Source: Rhynchopus sp. YZ270_cl-10 (Eukaryota > Euglenozoa > Diplonemea > Diplonemida > Diplonemidae). Taken from it: a stretch of DNA of 64,000 nt. Below are positions 1-9,990 of this stretch, piece by piece. Under the pieces are notes generated by a model. That model worked only from the letters and a program-made list of their open reading frames with translations. It did not search any database and was not told where the DNA came from. The stretch's first letter is position 1. Each line of letters opens with the position of its first letter. The DNA lies in contig OZ037896.1 of assembly GCA_964035575.1 (NCBI GenBank), positions 558,001-622,000 of the forward strand. The letters run 5' to 3'. The position numbers and the translations under genes were made by a program.

Positions 1-949
1 CGGGGCGGGCTTCGAAGGCGAGGCCTTTTACGTACCGCATGTACTCGCAGAAGCAGGAGGGGAGCACACCCATGACCTCGGCTATGCTGGTGTTGAGTTT
101 GCTTTCTTGTATGATAAGCTTCCGCTGGTTGCGGTCTCTTGTCACAATCGTCTGCCAGGGAAGAGAGCCGTTCCCGAAGAAGGCAAGCATATAAGCCAAC
201 GCCTCCATATCATCCTTCCGCGACTGCTCATACCCAAGATGCCCTGCGACAGACGCATATCGTGCAGTCCCAGTAAACCCTTTATCCATCCGAAAGGGAA
301 TATGCTGCTTCGTCTTTGCATTGACAAACCGCTTTGCCAACCCAAAGTCGATCAGGTACACGTGGTTCCCCTTCTCACCGAGGCCCATAACGAAGTTGTC
401 TGGTTTGATGTCTCTGTGAATGAACCCGAGCTCGTGGATGTTCTGTATCAGGCGGATCATCTGAAAGGTCAGCATCATCGTTGTCTTTGCGGAGAACTCC
501 TTGCAGAATAGGAGCAGGTCGTTCAGGGAGGGTCCCAGGAGATCTACCGCCATGATATTGTAGTACCCTTCGGAGCCAAAGTAGTAGATTTTTGGCACCC
601 CTGGGGGTGCTTTCTTCCCAAGAAGGCGGTAAATACGCAGTTCCGCCATGAGTTGCGATTTATCGCGTGTATTTTGCGTTTTTTCAAATTTGATGGCAAC
701 CTTCACATTAGCAACAGTATCCTGCGCCTCAAATACCTGACCAAAGGCCCCAGCGCCTATTCTCCGCCCCATCACAAACCGACCGTCGGCCAATGCCTTT
801 GGCACCCCTTTGCTGTCATTGCGTGTCAAAAACTCATTCACGGAGGTGGAAGACATGGACACATTGGTCATAATAGACTTCGACACAGCAGTATAGGAGC
901 GCATCAGTGACAGCCGCGAACCTCGGTCGCTTGATTTGCACATATCCAT
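1..949 (-). CDS. Casein kinase 1-family Ser/Thr protein kinase (3' end outside window)
   Basis: Cytosolic or nuclear protein kinase of the CK1 family. Read on the minus strand it shows a glycine-rich loop (RRIGAGAFGQVFEA), the VAIKFE lysine, the catalytic loop HRDIKPDNF, DFGLAKRF in place of the usual CK1 DFGLAK-Y, and the CK1 signature FTGTARYAS. PWQ, KLNTSI and LPSCFCEYMRYVKGLAFEARP-type sequence follow towards the left edge, so the C-lobe end and tail are missing from the window. The ATG at 949 is the first after a strong pyrimidine-AG acceptor (AG at 1002-1003), and in-frame ATGs also occur at 904, 871 and 856, so the N-terminus could be up to 31 residues shorter. All catalytic residues visible here are intact. 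The family call is firm; the substrate is unknown. Confidence 0.93.
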   Translation of the reverse strand, partial: MDMCKSSDRGSRLSLMRSYTAVSKSIMTNVSMSSTSVNEFLTRNDSKGVPKALADGRFVMGRRIGAGAFGQVFEAQDTVANVKVAIKFEKTQNTRDKSQLMAELRIYRLLGKKAPPGVPKIYYFGSEGYYNIMAVDLLGPSLNDLLLFCKEFSAKTTMMLTFQMIRLIQNIHELGFIHRDIKPDNFVMGLGEKGNHVYLIDFGLAKRFVNAKTKQHIPFRMDKGFTGTARYASVAGHLGYEQSRKDDMEALAYMLAFFGNGSLPWQTIVTRDRNQRKLIIQESKLNTSIAEVMGVLPSCFCEYMRYVKGLAFEARP

Positions 950-1293
950 TGTAAGGGGAAGTGCTGCAACACTGTCCCTTAGTGGGTGGAGGAGGGACCT
1001 GCTGTGAAGGGGGTACGATGTGTGTGAAGGTAAGGAGAGGTAAAAGAAAGGATTCTACATAAAACAAAAGAATGTGTATTGGGTTTTGTTGCTAAATATG
1101 GAGAGAAAAACAAACACAACACCTCGGGGAGTGGAAACTCCTTTTTGTATTGACAAATCCCTGCGAGTCTAGGGTCTGTATTCAATGGACATAGTTCGTC
1201 TATTGTAGTACAAAGGTACCCATTTTTTGACTCATTTCTAAAACTCACCTAGAAGGTCCCAACTTTGTGTGCTCCTCTGCTGAAAGCAGTTGG

Positions 1294-3528
1294 CTAGAGC
1301 TCGACAGATGCCTTGGTTTCTGATGTATTTTGGCGCATGGTGAAATAGTCGCCGTATGGCTGGAGGGTTTGGGTGAGAGCCTTGGGGAGGGGTCCTTCTG
1401 GTGGGGCGAAGAGGTACGCAAGCTCGGACTGCTGTGCGGTGGAGCAGAGCCACCAGCTTTTGCTGACTGTGGGGCCGGTCACGGTGAGGAAACGTTGGGT
1501 TCGGGTCCCTACGTCGCCGTACTGTACTAGCCCGCTGGCAAGGCCGATCCACGCCTTGATGTCGTGGAAGCGCTGAATGCGTGTCAGAAAGTTGACAGCG
1601 CCTTCAGCATGAGAAGGTGAGGCACGACCGAGATTCCATCCCACACACACATGGCTTCCTAGAACCGAGAGCAACGTGCCGCCGCTCTGATCTAGGGACA
1701 CCGACAGCCTCTCCAACCCGAAGCTAAATGACCGCAACGGCATCACCTCTGCCGCCTGCTTGCCAACCGTCGCAAACTCAGCAAACCCCACCGTTGCCTG
1801 CGTCATGACAGGTTCAAGTTGCTCCGCTAGGTTCGGCCGCAGCTCAATGGAGCAGCCACTGCCAGTGCCAGTGGTCTGAGACATGATTGTGCTCGTGTCA
1901 AAGTCCTGCATCGCAAAGGTGGTGTACCTCCGTTTGTGCAGCGCAGCAGACCACACATTGTTGACAAGAAGCTCCTCTGAAACACCCTTAAGCGAGACCA
2001 TCATCGCCATGTCTGCATGGGAGGGGCAGATCACAGAGTTCACAGCCTCCCAGTCGCTTTGTAGCATGGCAAGCGCGCCTGGTGTGCAGACACTCTCAAG
2101 ACGCGACGCAACGTTGACGGTGTGTCCAAAGTAGTCCATCCGTCCGGTAAGCGTGTTCTGCTCGGCAGTGACCGGCCCGCTGTTGAGCCCAATGCGCAGA
2201 GTGAGTCCCCCCCACAGTGCGTGTCGCCGTCTGCAGATGGGGATCTCCAGCAGCGCCGCAGGCCACTCCACCGCAAGCAGGTCTTCGTGCATACGCAGTG
2301 CGCAGTGTGCCCCCTCTGCAAGGCTGTGGAAGGCGAGCATGAAGGAGTCGCCAATGGTCTTCACCTCGTAGCCACAGAACTCTGCGGCAAGCGCACGCAC
2401 GACTTCATTATGGAGGGACAACGCTGTGCGCATGGCGGTGTGGCTCGACTCCCATATGTCAGTCGACGACTTGATATCTGTGAACATAATCGCCACCTCC
2501 TCTCCACCAGGCGGCACTGCCACACCCCTTTGCACCTTGCTGTCTACGACTGCAGCACGGTCGAAGAGCGCTGCAGGGAGGTAGGGCTGATAGCTCCGCA
2601 GGTTCTGCTCCAGCATGCGCAACGCTTCGTACATATCGGCAGGAAGCTTGCCCCTATTTTCATCAAGCAGGCTGGCAACGGTGTCGACGTCGTACCCTGC
2701 GAGCAGGGTGGCTACGGTTTCCACTATACTTATGGTTTGGTTCATTGTGTCACGCTCCTTGAAGAGGCTCTCTGCGAAGCCACGCGACGTCGCGAAGCAC
2801 ACCCCGAACACCAGGATTGCAACGAAGTCCTGCGAGAAGGACGTATGCGCAGAGGCACACGGCAGCACCTCACACTGCCAAAAGGCGTTCACCCGATCCC
2901 TCCGCATCTCCTGCGACGGTAAAAACGGTACATCATACAGCCCTACCCGAAAGCGAGACTCCAACGCTGTCACCAAAACCCACATTACAGATAGCAAAAA
3001 CACCAGACTCGAATGAAATTTTCCCGTCGGAAGCGTGAACATAAAGTTGAGGAGAACCAAAAGCACCGGCCAAAGCGAGACATACACCGTATGAGACACA
3101 AGATCCGACACCATGAGGAAGAAGGTCGATCCATATAGGGTCACCAGCACTGCGGCGTCAGGCACACTACAGAGAAAAAGGGCGCGGAGGAAGAGCTGCC
3201 CCCAGAGGAGGCTGAAGCCAGCAACGCACACCAACGCCGTGCCGTCGGTGATGGAGGGGAGCATCAACGCTGCGGCGGCCGTGCAGATCCCGCTTGTCAG
3301 AAAGACCAGGCGGCGCTGCTTCAAGGCCACCCCCGTCAGCGAGCCACCCACAGATATGATGTTATCATACCGTGTGCGGGCAGCATGTTGGCATTGGGCC
3401 CACATGGTGGGGAAAAGGTGGTGGGGAAAAACAAAAAAATAATCTGTTGGGTTCTCTTGGAATTCCTGTGGAGGTGGCGTGTAAGGTGCGGGGTTAGGAT
3501 CTAGGGTCGATGGGGGGGAGGAAATCAT
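1294..3528 (-). CDS. Multi-TM membrane protein with one active-looking and one degenerate class III cyclase domain
   Basis: 744 residues. Several hydrophobic helices fill roughly residues 60-250. A linker follows containing LAGYDVD and LRSYQPYLPAALF, and then a class III nucleotide cyclase domain (about 345-530). Both metal-binding aspartates are visible (MFTDIKSST and KTIGDSFMLAF), as is the DYFGHTVNVASRLES segment. A second, diverged cyclase-like domain lies at about 590-715 (GLASGLVQYGDVGTR, then FLTVTGPTVSK) and lacks the metal motif. Family knowledge suggests cAMP or cGMP synthesis at a membrane, but substrate specificity cannot be read. The start at 3528 follows a strong acceptor (TTTTTTCTCTAG, AG at 3548-3549); an internal ATG at residue 42 is an alternative. 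It is a paralogue of the gene at 7540-9444, which kept the membrane half and one cyclase-like domain. Confidence 0.85.
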   Translation of the reverse strand: MISSPPSTLDPNPAPYTPPPQEFQENPTDYFFVFPHHLFPTMWAQCQHAARTRYDNIISVGGSLTGVALKQRRLVFLTSGICTAAAALMLPSITDGTALVCVAGFSLLWGQLFLRALFLCSVPDAAVLVTLYGSTFFLMVSDLVSHTVYVSLWPVLLVLLNFMFTLPTGKFHSSLVFLLSVMWVLVTALESRFRVGLYDVPFLPSQEMRRDRVNAFWQCEVLPCASAHTSFSQDFVAILVFGVCFATSRGFAESLFKERDTMNQTISIVETVATLLAGYDVDTVASLLDENRGKLPADMYEALRMLEQNLRSYQPYLPAALFDRAAVVDSKVQRGVAVPPGGEEVAIMFTDIKSSTDIWESSHTAMRTALSLHNEVVRALAAEFCGYEVKTIGDSFMLAFHSLAEGAHCALRMHEDLLAVEWPAALLEIPICRRRHALWGGLTLRIGLNSGPVTAEQNTLTGRMDYFGHTVNVASRLESVCTPGALAMLQSDWEAVNSVICPSHADMAMMVSLKGVSEELLVNNVWSAALHKRRYTTFAMQDFDTSTIMSQTTGTGSGCSIELRPNLAEQLEPVMTQATVGFAEFATVGKQAAEVMPLRSFSFGLERLSVSLDQSGGTLLSVLGSHVCVGWNLGRASPSHAEGAVNFLTRIQRFHDIKAWIGLASGLVQYGDVGTRTQRFLTVTGPTVSKSWWLCSTAQQSELAYLFAPPEGPLPKALTQTLQPYGDYFTMRQNTSETKASVEL

Positions 3529-3670
3529 CTATTTTTTTTCAATAAATCTAGAGAAAAAAGGGGGAAAGGATTCTCTCCTTTTTTCAAAAAGGAAAAACAT
3601 GGAGACGTTCAATTGGATCCAAGCTCCACGGGAAAAAAACGTCAAAAAAAAATCCTAAACGAACGCTCTG

Positions 3671-4624
3671 TCAGTCCTCAGTATCCGGATCGACCCCCTT
3701 CCACGTCAATCGTGTATTTTCCTCTAAGGCGTTGATCGCCTTCATTTGCGCATCAGTCAGACGGAAGGTATCTATTGCTAGGTTCTCTTTGATGTGTGCT
3801 GCGTTTGTTGACTTGGGTATGACGGAGAGGTCTTGCTGCACCGCCCATCTGAGAAGAACTTGGGCAGGCGTTTTCTTCTGCTTCTTTGCAGCCTGCTCCA
3901 CCGCCGGGAGCGTAAGCATGCGTTCATGACCCTTTGGGTTGTCCCCCGACCCCAAGGAGGCAAACGCCTGCACCGCAATGTCGTGCTCCTTACAAAACGC
4001 CCGCAGCGCCCCCTGCTGCAGCAATGGATGGCACTCCACCTGGTTCACCACGGGGGCCACCTTGCAGACCGCCAGCAACGCCTTTAGCTGCCGTATCGAG
4101 TAGTTTGCGACACCGATCTGCCGCACCTTCCCCTCACTAACTAAATCCTCGAGAGCAACCCAGGTTCCACTCTCTCGCAAACTAGGTGTCCATTCTGGAG
4201 GACATACTGTACCCCTTTTGAGGGGCCACCCCGTTTTCGGTCCAGGCCAGTGAATGAGAACAAGGTCGATGTAGTCAAGCTTCAGTGCTCTAAGGCTTTT
4301 CTTGACGCTGGTGATGGTTCTGTCGTAGCCGTGCTGCGAGCGCCATACCTTTGTTGTGATGAAAACCTCAGAGCGGGGGAGTTTTGATGCACGCAACGCT
4401 TCGCCTACCTGCTTCTCATTCCCGTAGATCGATGCTGTGTCGATCAGGCGGTAGCCCGCTTTCAATGCCTTTGTGCACGCTGTGACCGCATCACCATCCT
4501 TCAGCTTGTACGTCCCAAACCCAATCCTTGGCATAGGCATGGGTTCGACAGACTCCGAGGAGGAGGAGGATGCGGACTCCTCAGAAGAATCTTGAACAAT
4601 GCGTGCCTTCTTGCGTGGGGGCAT
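3671..4624 (-). CDS. Aldo-keto reductase (AKR superfamily)
   Basis: 317-residue NADPH-dependent carbonyl reductase, probably soluble. The TIM-barrel motifs are all present: GFGTYKL, IDTASIYGNE (catalytic Asp and Tyr), TTKVW (Lys), LIHWPG (His), IGVANYS, VNQVECHP and the cofactor-binding IPKSTN. The catalytic tetrad is therefore complete. The first 30 residues are an added basic and Ser/Glu-rich leader (KKAR, then a serine run) not usual in the family; it could be a localisation or phosphorylation segment. The start ATG lies 23 nt after a pyrimidine-rich acceptor (CCTCCTCCAAACAG). The closest group is the prokaryotic and protist 2,5-diketo-gluconate reductase or prostaglandin F synthase-like AKR5 type, judged from motifs only. 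Confidence 0.94.
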   Translation of the reverse strand: MPPRKKARIVQDSSEESASSSSSESVEPMPMPRIGFGTYKLKDGDAVTACTKALKAGYRLIDTASIYGNEKQVGEALRASKLPRSEVFITTKVWRSQHGYDRTITSVKKSLRALKLDYIDLVLIHWPGPKTGWPLKRGTVCPPEWTPSLRESGTWVALEDLVSEGKVRQIGVANYSIRQLKALLAVCKVAPVVNQVECHPLLQQGALRAFCKEHDIAVQAFASLGSGDNPKGHERMLTLPAVEQAAKKQKKTPAQVLLRWAVQQDLSVIPKSTNAAHIKENLAIDTFRLTDAQMKAINALEENTRLTWKGVDPDTED

Positions 4625-6611
4625 TTGTGGGGGGTGAGGGTTGTGTCCTGTTTGGAGGAGGAGCTAAAGCGAGAGGGAGAAACGGTTGGTACAGAGCCGA
4701 ACCCAACAAGATCTAGCGTTCCCCTTTCGGCAATCCTACAACGAAGCACCGAGATGCGACATCGTTCGTTTCGCGCGGTATGGCGTCAGATGTGCGATGT
4801 TGGATGTAGGATGCGCAGCCGCAGGGGAATGCTACAAACATGACAACCTGCACAGAGCTGTTGTGGCGCACCCGGCCAGCATGACGATATGTCTACAATC
4901 AACACATAACCCTGTACACCTCAGATGCAGTAAAATAAGATGATAAATTTGGGGGGGGACTTTTTTTTGGTACAACGCAGAAAATTTTGCGACAAAAGGG
5001 GTGTGTGTGACGTATGGGGTAGGGTGAAGGGAATGTGGGCCGTGCTCTTACCAAAAGGGCTGCCGTGTAACGGTCTCAACGGTTTCAATTTGCGCTCCCC
5101 CTTTTTGAGAATCTGTTGGTTGTAGCTCCCATTCAGATAGCCGTTCACTATCATCTATTTTTGCTTCTCTGTTTTTTGATAAATTGTTGGAGTAATGTAT
5201 TTGCCTCGGTTGTGTTGCCACAGCCTGTGCAATCTCCACTGTGGTTTTTTTGTGTGGTGTTCACTCGTGTAGTTGCAATGATCTGGCCCACCACTTTGTT
5301 GGGGAGGACAGATTATACATAACAAAGCGAAGTTATTGGCACCTCCGACTGGATGAAAGCACAAGTACCCTGCGGCCAACAACAGAAGATGTAACAAAAG
5401 TTGAGAACCCGGGAAGGGGCTGCTGATACCCAGAAAAAAAAAAGGTTCGGAAGCCTCTCGTCCTTAGTCGCCTTTGATCACAATCGTCATCGCACCGTAT
5501 CTGGAAAAGAATAAAAAACGGAGTAAGAATAAATAAATGAACGAACAATATGAGGGGGTGGGCATTCATCCATGTTACACACAAGAGAAAGGCCCGGGGG
5601 CAGAAGAGGTAAAGCTACGAAGCCAAACAAAGAAAGTTCAATATGATCCAAATAAGCTAATCATGTTCAGTTTCTAATAACACTGTGTAAGAAAGAAATG
5701 GTTGAAAGATGTGCCGTGCATGCACATCTCCAAAAGAGCTTATGAGAGGGCACATCAGGGCCTCCCTTTGTACAAAATCCAAAATGCGGAGTTTGGTGCA
5801 AACGCCTTAAAGACAGCAGAAACCGCGAACACTCCGTGGGTGACAAAACTCAAACAAAAGAAAAATATGTAGTGGGAGAAGGGTGACCTGAATTGCAAAA
5901 CCCCTTCGTGTATGTCTGTACGTTTCAGTACCAACCGGGGGGGTACGAGAACCCGAAACCATGCAGTCACTACGTCCCTTATTAGGTCTATATTTCAAAA
6001 AAAAATAGAAGTTAAAAAGTACAAGAATATCTCATGCAGACACCCTACCACTTCTCCCTAAGGTGACTGCGTCTCTCAAAATGTTCGACCGAAAAGGTTT
6101 GGACCTTTTCGCATTTCCATGGGATGGCACCCGTTACCGGGTAGGGTATTACTGGATCCATTATGGGGTATAACCGAGCATTTTTAAATGACAACCCAAA
6201 ACCCGGTTGGACCCGTAATACCCGGTTCTGAAAAATATAAAACCTGGTAATTCCAACGGTGCTATCCATTTTATGAATACGGTACATCGAAAATGAGGAC
6301 ACTTTCTGTCAAAATAATAATAAAAAACAACGGCGTTTTGTTTACGCGCAAAGAACGAACCTTACACTCTGAAGTAAAGGCATTGAGAAAGTCTGTCAGA
6401 TGAGTCCAACCAGCCTCTCGCGCTTAGTCACCAAAGTTAAATAAAGTATAAATCATGAAAGAATGAAATAATCACCTAAAACTGTGTGGTAATATATTAT
6501 CACCATCTGAGCACCTAGCCTGCCGGTGTAAAGTGTAAACATCACACCAAGTCTGCTCAAGAACAGCAAAAAAACCCGCACAGTTTAAGTTTGCGATTCA
6601 GACAAATAATT
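4625..6611. other. Intergenic spacer with dispersed repeat modules
   Basis: No gene is recognised. It holds one copy of the CCTCCGACTGA...GATGAAAGCACAA...TACCCTG repeat (5336-5405), degraded CTCTCGTG-type hairpins (5448-5476 and 6405-6435), and AT-rich filler with A and T homopolymers. The stretch 6060-6300 contains several ACCCGG/CCGGGT words but no clear arms. Confidence 0.6.
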
Positions 6612-6619
6612 AACCGGAC

Positions 6620-7266
6620 CAGAGATTTTTTTGTGGGGGGGTGGGGGGGGGGTTCGACCCCCCTTGGGGGGTTTTTCAGACGTGTCAGGGGGGGTGGAGA
6701 AAAAAAAAATCCGGGGGCCGAAAAATTTCCAGGGGGGGTGGCCCGGCATGCACCCACACTCGCCATGGGGCCATATTCAGCCTCGTGCCTCGTGAACAAA
6801 GTGCAGCCAGAACGCGACTCAATTAGTCAAGCGCCGAAGGAAAAGGAAGCATGCAGCATGGCGAAAGACAAAAAAGTAGCGTACCGTGCGCCTGCGGCGC
6901 AAGCTTGCAACCCACCCTTCCTTCTTCCCGTGACATAGTTTGGCGGTAAAAATGTGTAATTTTAAGCGCAAATTTTTGAAATGTTGCGTACCGTGGCTTC
7001 GCCAGGAACCTATGGGTGCCATGACCGCCGTTTCTTTTGTAAATGTACTGAGGTTACTGATAATTCGTGTGCCCCGTCTGCCTGGTGTAAATATCAGGGA
7101 AGTGCCGAACTCCGCAGTTGGACAACCACGGAATTCTCACATTCCGCCGGAGGCCCCCAACTTGAGCTAAGGTGGGGACCCGGGCGCGCGAAGCGCGCCC
7201 GGGCTCGGCTGACAAATTTTCGACCCCCCTTGAGGCCTGAAAAACCGGATTGAAAAATAAACTCTG
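6620..7266. mobile_element. hAT-like non-autonomous DNA transposon, 647 bp, with 8-bp target duplication
   Basis: The ends are short imperfect inverted repeats (CAGAGATTTTTTT on the left, CTCTG preceded by AAAATAAA on the right). They are flanked by a perfect 8-bp direct repeat AACCGGAC (6612-6619 and 7267-7274), the size made by hAT transposases. Inside are C/G-run inverted segments (GACCCCCCTT on both sides) and a core with GTAGCGTACCGTGCGCCTGC, TTTGAAATGTTGCGTACCGTGG-like sequence, and a GCGCGCGAAGCGCGC hairpin. The core is closely similar to that in the elements at 21286-22090 and 44108-44804. There is no transposase gene, so it is non-autonomous. Confidence 0.75.
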
Positions 7267-7539
7267 AACCGGACAAAGAAAAAAAAAAAAAACAAAAGCA
7301 AAATTTGCATATTCTTGATTTGTGTGTTAACACAAAGCGAAGCTGCCCACATGCCACTTTAAAGGCTCACCTATACCATCCCACCCCCCTGACCCCCCTT
7401 TTAAGTGGAAGAGAATTTTCTGCGTCAGAGCACGACGACACGTGTCCTGGCATGACAACTACGAGCACAATAACAACACACAAAAACACTATGTTGAAGT
7501 TGACAAACAAAGGACCAAATATAAGTGCTTTTGCCAATG

Positions 7540-9444
7540 TCATGAAAAGGGTCGTAGTGCGGTGACCCCCTCCCGCCCACCCTCCAACTCATACACTGCA
7601 TCATACACAGTTTCGCTTTCGGAAAAACGAAGAATTGCTTCGCGGAAGAGGTCTTCTTTGTCTCCTGCTATCTTGGCGGCAGATGCTACGTCTGCCCCTG
7701 CCATGAAAAGGGTTACCGCACGGTTGTAGTCTTCCCATCTCTTTGCGGAGAACGAGATTTCGTAGAGCCACTCTTGGTCTTCCGAGGTGCGGCTCTCTTC
7801 AATGCCCTCTGCGAGCACCACTGCGGCTGCTAGCTCCTCGATGACGCCCGCTTTGGTGGACGCCATGAGCGAGAATTTGCGTGGTACGAGCTTCATAGGG
7901 TGGAGCAGTTCAGCGTCGCTCCAGGTGGCTTGGGAACAGAGCACGTCAACGTCTAGGTCGCGGGCAATTCGCTCGAGGGTGGCAACATTGGCAGTGAGAC
8001 AGCCAATAATGTTGAACCGTCTCATCCCCGCACACCCCATATCGCCCCGCACCACCTTCCCCGTCGCAATGCCAACATTGATGCCAATTTTAGTCTCCGT
8101 CGCGAACAGCAGCGTTTCCAACAGCTGTTTCATCGCATGCACCGCAGCGCAAGCATGTGTCCCGCAGTTTTTTGAAGCCCCGAAAGAACATAAAATTTTG
8201 TCGGCAAGAAATATGTCGGCAATGCCACGTTGTGTATGCACATTGTGTATAACCTGTTCGAGAAGATCGCCAAAAGAGTCGCCAAACCGTTGTAGATTAT
8301 CCTCAATGTGCATCAATGTGTCCTTTACGTTGACAGTTACGAGGGTGACCTTTCCCCAGCTCATGACCAGGTTTTGTGGTTTCATTGCCGCGAGAGAGAC
8401 CTTAGGGGACATAAGAATGGGCGGCGGCTTTTCCTCTATGTTAACCACCAAAGCTAGTCCAGCAGGCCCCCTTCGTGCATGCTTGACTTCGGGAATATCA
8501 AGGTGAGGGGTCTGAGTGGGGTCTGTTTTCGCTGTATCGGGGAGGGGCGTGTTGTCTCTGGTCGGGTCCTCTTCTTCATTTTCCTCCTCTTCACCGCAAA
8601 AACAGCTGTTAGGGAGATACGGTTTGTACACCCGAAGGTTCTGTTGGAGACCCCAAAGAGCGTCGCTCAAGGTGGAGGGAAGGCGGCTTTCGTGGGCCTT
8701 AAGGATTTGTTCTGCTTGGTCCACATCGTAGCCTGCAAGATTCGAGGCTATTGCCTCTACGGCGAGAATGGTTTCATCAAGAAAGCGGTTCTGCTCAATG
8801 AGTTGGTTCGAAAACATGGACGTCACCTTCCACACCAATACGGTCACAATAATGGATATCGCCCCATCCGTCAGAGCCTCTTGAGGAAACAGCGGACAAG
8901 GCAGCGTTTCACAGTCCATCGCATTTTGCATATGCTCCTTCCGGATCTCTGCCTCCCAAGCCAAAGGAATGTCAAACATACCAAACCGAAAGACCTCCTC
9001 CAAAGCACACAAACAAAGATACCCAATAATGATGGTTACCAGAACCGCGGTACCGCGGACTCTCATGACCAAGAGAAAGTTTGTGGTGATGAGAAAGGTC
9101 GGCCATGCCTTTCTTCCTACCCCGCGCACACAGATGTCTGCAAAAAATAGTGAAAAGGTCGACCCATACCCCACAAACTGAATCGTGAGAGGCGGGATAA
9201 CCTTCCCTGCAAGGATCCCACAGAAGCACATAAAAAAAAGCATTTCTACACAGAGCATGCTTAGCACCGCAAGGGAGAAGCTCGTCTTGGCAGATATCGC
9301 CGCCACAGCCGCAATAGCGATCATGCAAGCACACGACACGTGAAAGAGGAATTCACGCTGCTTCCGCGCAGGCCCTGTCACAGTCCCATTGATAGATATT
9401 GCGTTCTCAATGAACCCTTGTATCCGCGAGACACATGCCTCCAT
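7540..9444 (-). CDS. Multi-TM membrane protein with degenerate class III cyclase domain
   Basis: 634 residues from the ATG at 9444. Hydrophobic helices cover about residues 30-235. The linker LAGYDVDQAEQIL and LRVYKPYLPNSCF is shared with the gene at 1294-3528. An acidic insert follows, then a cyclase-homology domain (about 360-520) with GINVGIATGKVVRGDMG, FNIIGCLTANVATLERIA and a tail ending in a YEISFS-type strand. The first metal aspartate region reads LVTVNVKD and the second site IADIFLADKILCSFG, so catalysis is doubtful. The C-terminal 80 residues look helical (tetratricopeptide-like: SAKRWEDYNRAVTLFMAG, then a second turn). A long CT tract and CAG acceptor lie about 28 nt upstream of the start. 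It may be a regulatory partner of the two-cyclase protein; that is inference. Confidence 0.8.
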   Translation of the reverse strand: MEACVSRIQGFIENAISINGTVTGPARKQREFLFHVSCACMIAIAAVAAISAKTSFSLAVLSMLCVEMLFFMCFCGILAGKVIPPLTIQFVGYGSTFSLFFADICVRGVGRKAWPTFLITTNFLLVMRVRGTAVLVTIIIGYLCLCALEEVFRFGMFDIPLAWEAEIRKEHMQNAMDCETLPCPLFPQEALTDGAISIIVTVLVWKVTSMFSNQLIEQNRFLDETILAVEAIASNLAGYDVDQAEQILKAHESRLPSTLSDALWGLQQNLRVYKPYLPNSCFCGEEEENEEEDPTRDNTPLPDTAKTDPTQTPHLDIPEVKHARRGPAGLALVVNIEEKPPPILMSPKVSLAAMKPQNLVMSWGKVTLVTVNVKDTLMHIEDNLQRFGDSFGDLLEQVIHNVHTQRGIADIFLADKILCSFGASKNCGTHACAAVHAMKQLLETLLFATETKIGINVGIATGKVVRGDMGCAGMRRFNIIGCLTANVATLERIARDLDVDVLCSQATWSDAELLHPMKLVPRKFSLMASTKAGVIEELAAAVVLAEGIEESRTSEDQEWLYEISFSAKRWEDYNRAVTLFMAGADVASAAKIAGDKEDLFREAILRFSESETVYDAVYELEGGREGVTALRPFS

Positions 9445-9776
9445 TGTTGCCTTGGCAGGCAACACCCACTGTATATTGGATGTGTGAAGGAGGGGAAAGG
9501 GGGGAGAGAGAGAGGTGAAAAAAAGTTGGCTTGAAATACAACACGTGACAGTGTACCTTGGTATGATGTACCTGGGGTGGGCAGTTACTGCGTCCCATTT
9601 CGTGGTTATCTGATAATGTGCTCGTCCCGCTTCCGCTGATCAGATGAATGGGGATCATTGCAAAACGCAGGGTCGTGTATTTTGTGTGATGTAGGGTCTT
9701 CTGCCCGTTTGTCGATCAAAGTGTGGTAATCGTGCTGTACGGCTTCGTTTGAGGGGGGGGTTGTGCGGGGATAAAA
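9445..9776. other. Spacer with promoter-proximal CT tract and one dispersed repeat
   Basis: It holds the pyrimidine tract and acceptor for the cyclase-like gene on the minus strand (9470-9515) and a shortened copy of the TTGAAATACAA...GTGACAGTGTACC module (9530-9575). Its right end is the ATAAAA target site of the large element. Confidence 0.6.
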
Positions 9777-9990
9777 CACGGATGCTGCCAGATCTGGCCA
9801 GATTTGGGGGCCAATTTCCCAGATCTGGCTCGTTTTCCAGATGTGGAGATCTTGTTTCCAGATCTGGACAGATCTGGCCAGATCTGGGAATCTGGGAAAT
9901 TTTTTTTTTCAAAAAAAAAAAAAAAACCCCAGATCTGGCCAGATCTGGCCAGATCTGGAAATCTGGCCTTTTTTTTTTTTTTTTCTCAGA
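9777..9990 (+). repeat. Left palindromic terminal arm (CCAGATCTGG array)
   Basis: About ten full or near-full copies of CAGATCTGG separated by short spacers and by runs of T and A. It is inverted relative to the arm at 12420-12608. Confidence 0.85.

Noticed and set aside
107-511. Plus-strand 134-residue frame at the left edge
   Set aside because: It is antisense to the casein kinase 1 catalytic core, which has all kinase motifs on the minus strand.
6645-6665. GGTTCGACCCCCC resembling a tRNA T-arm
   Set aside because: No acceptor or anticodon stems around it; it is part of the C/G-run end of the hAT-like element.
6591-6938. 115-residue plus-strand frame
   Set aside because: It covers G/C runs and the ends of the hAT-like element; no motif and no codon pattern like the real genes.
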